A stretch of DNA of 50,648 nucleotides from CAIUGU01 sp040080215 (GTDB taxonomy: Bacteria; Pseudomonadota; Gammaproteobacteria; Steroidobacterales; Steroidobacteraceae): contig JBEBIT010000019.1 of the NCBI GenBank assembly GCA_040080215.1, positions 1-50,648 of the forward strand, written 5' to 3'. The translations under genes were made by a program, and so were the position numbers. Below are positions 49,627-50,648 of this stretch, piece by piece. Position 1 is the first letter of the stretch. Each line of letters opens with the position of its first letter. Under the pieces are notes generated by a model, which made no database searches, had not been told where the DNA came from, and saw nothing but the letters and a program-made list of their open reading frames with translations.

Positions 49627-50607
49627 TCAGGCCGCAAGCGATTTGCGAATCGTTGCGACGATGCGATCGACGCTCGGAATCGCCATGTCTTCCAGCTGGT
49701 CTGCAGCCGGCAGCGGGATGTTCGGAGTCGTGATGCGCACCGGCGGTCCGTCGAGATCGTAGAACGCCTCGTCCGCGACGATCGACACCACTTCCGCACC
49801 CCAGCCGAGCACGCGAGGATTCTCCTCGACGGTGAACAGTCGGCCCGTCTTCGCAACCGAACCCAGGATGCACTGCGTGTCGAGCGGGACGAGCGAGCGC
49901 ACATCGACCACTTCGACGTTCACGCCGTACTCGGCCTGCAGCCTCTCGGCCGCAGCGACCGAACGCGGAACCATCATGCCGAGCGCGAGGATCGTCGCAT
50001 CGGTGCCTGCGCGGAGGATCTTGGCCGTGCCGAGGCGATCGAGGATCTCGCCGTCAGGCACTTCGCCCTTCGTGGCGTACAGCGACTTGTGTTCGAGGAA
50101 CATCACGGGATCGTCGTCGCGGACCGCAGCGGCGAGCAAGCCGATCACGTCGATGGGCGAGGAGGGCGACACGACTTTAAGTCCGGGGAACTGCATGACC
50201 CAGTTCTCGATGCACTGGCTGTGCTGCGCGCCGAAGCGCGAGCCGCCACCACCGCCGCAACGCACGACGAGCGGGCAGCCCACCTGGCCGTTGGTCATGT
50301 AACGCGTCTTCGGGAATTCGTTCGCGATGTAGTCGTAGCAGACCGCGATGAAGTCGGCGAACATGATCTCGGCGATGGGGCGCAGGCCCGTCATCGCTGC
50401 ACCCATTGCCGCACCCAGGATGGCCTGCTCCGAAATCGGCGTGTCGATGACGCGCTTCGGGCCGAACTTGTCCAGCAAGCCCACGGTGGCCTTGAAGACG
50501 CCGCCGGCTTTGGCGACGTCCTCGCCGAGGAACACGACGTTCTCGTCGCGCGACATTTCCTGCGCGATGGCGCGGGCCACCGCGTCACGATAGGTTAATT
50601 CCGCCAC
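49627..50607 (-). CDS. 2-oxoacid dehydrogenase E1 beta subunit
   Basis: A 326-residue thiamine-diphosphate enzyme subunit of the two-chain E1 type. ELTYRDAVARAIAQEMSRDENVVFLGEDV, DTPISEQAILGAAMGAAMTG (with the ThDP-contacting Glu) and CGGGGGSRFGAQHSQCIENWVMQFPGLKVVSPSSP are typical of PdhB/AcoB/BkdA2. I chose GTG 50607 (MAELTYRDAV after processing of the start codon), with GGGGG upstream; TTG 50613 would add two residues. The alpha subunit is expected immediately upstream, outside the window. Confidence 0.92.
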   Translation of the reverse strand: MAELTYRDAVARAIAQEMSRDENVVFLGEDVAKAGGVFKATVGLLDKFGPKRVIDTPISEQAILGAAMGAAMTGLRPIAEIMFADFIAVCYDYIANEFPKTRYMTNGQVGCPLVVRCGGGGGSRFGAQHSQCIENWVMQFPGLKVVSPSSPIDVIGLLAAAVRDDDPVMFLEHKSLYATKGEVPDGEILDRLGTAKILRAGTDATILALGMMVPRSVAAAERLQAEYGVNVEVVDVRSLVPLDTQCILGSVAKTGRLFTVEENPRVLGWGAEVVSIVADEAFYDLDGPPVRITTPNIPLPAADQLEDMAIPSVDRIVATIRKSLAA

Positions 50608-50648
50608 GCCCAACCCCCATCCGCATATACGTCGGTAAACAGAATGTC

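Noticed and set aside
48424..50598. 724-residue open frame antisense to the E2 and E1-beta genes
   Set aside because: It crosses two well-identified genes and the gap between them, and its composition (Arg, Asp, His, Gly-rich without hydrophobic pattern) is that of a shadow frame.
1..50648. CRISPR arrays, tRNA/rRNA genes, intact transposons or prophage genes
   Set aside because: No regularly spaced repeats, cloverleaf sequences with CCA-type ends, transposase motifs or phage structural genes were recognised on reading both strands.

Overview
The window is about 50.6 kb of GC-rich bacterial chromosome, dense with genes on both strands. Gene content and order point to a gammaproteobacterium. 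The blocks ftsY-ftsE-ftsX-rpoH, rpmB-rpmG next to radC, and coaBC-dut near pyrE are typical of that class; GC-rich groups such as Xanthomonadales, Nevskiales or Steroidobacterales would fit, but the genus cannot be told from this sequence. I saw no rRNA, tRNA, CRISPR array, intact insertion sequence or phage gene.

Layout. 1-13.3 kb: mixed small operons. They include an M16 protease-fold subunit without its zinc motif, a glycosyltransferase-like protein, CsbD and TfoX-N stress/competence-type proteins, a TerC transporter, an rsmC-rsuA-serC operon, a glutathione S-transferase, an orphan Hpt protein, a TauE/SafE permease, a thioredoxin-fold lipoprotein, a pirin-epimerase operon and a small lipoprotein. 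13.4-19.7 kb: gltBD (glutamate synthase) behind a near-consensus sigma-70 promoter and a 290-base, potentially structured leader. 19.7-26.5 kb: an accessory segment between two core blocks. It holds a secreted beta-propeller-like protein ending in Asp5-His3, a divergent pair of signalling/conflict-type genes (TIR-TM-TPR and SLOG-four-TM), and the decayed remains of an OmpA/YiaD-type gene. 26.5-32.6 kb: ftsY-ftsE-ftsX, rpoH, rsmD-coaD and mutM. 32.6-41.7 kb: fatty acid desaturase, rpmBG, radC, coaBC-dut, pyrE with a secreted coiled-coil protein, AmpG, a Rieske protein and trmB. 41.7-50.6 kb: a COG0523 GTPase, then a metabolic cluster with E1-beta, E2 and E3 of a 2-oxoacid dehydrogenase complex, an unusual M24-fold enzyme, an MFS permease, a DoxX protein and a beta-hydroxyacid dehydrogenase. 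The E1-alpha gene probably lies just beyond the right edge.

Two observations stand out. (1) The TIR protein (GTG at 24139, leftward) and the SLOG-membrane protein (ATG at 24333, rightward) share a 193-base intergenic region. Together they have the parts of a Thoeris-like circuit: a TIR enzyme that could make an NAD-derived signal, a SLOG domain that could sense it, and a membrane effector instead of the usual SIR2 effector. (2) A perfect CIRCE operator (TTAGCACTC-N9-GAGTGCTAA) lies 47 bases upstream of rpoH. It would place the heat-shock sigma factor itself under the HrcA repressor. Smaller leads are the gltB leader RNA, an M24-fold enzyme with one metal-ligand Asp replaced by Cys inside the dehydrogenase operon, palindromes in the rpmBG promoter and at the desaturase start, and a long inverted repeat between terC and serC.
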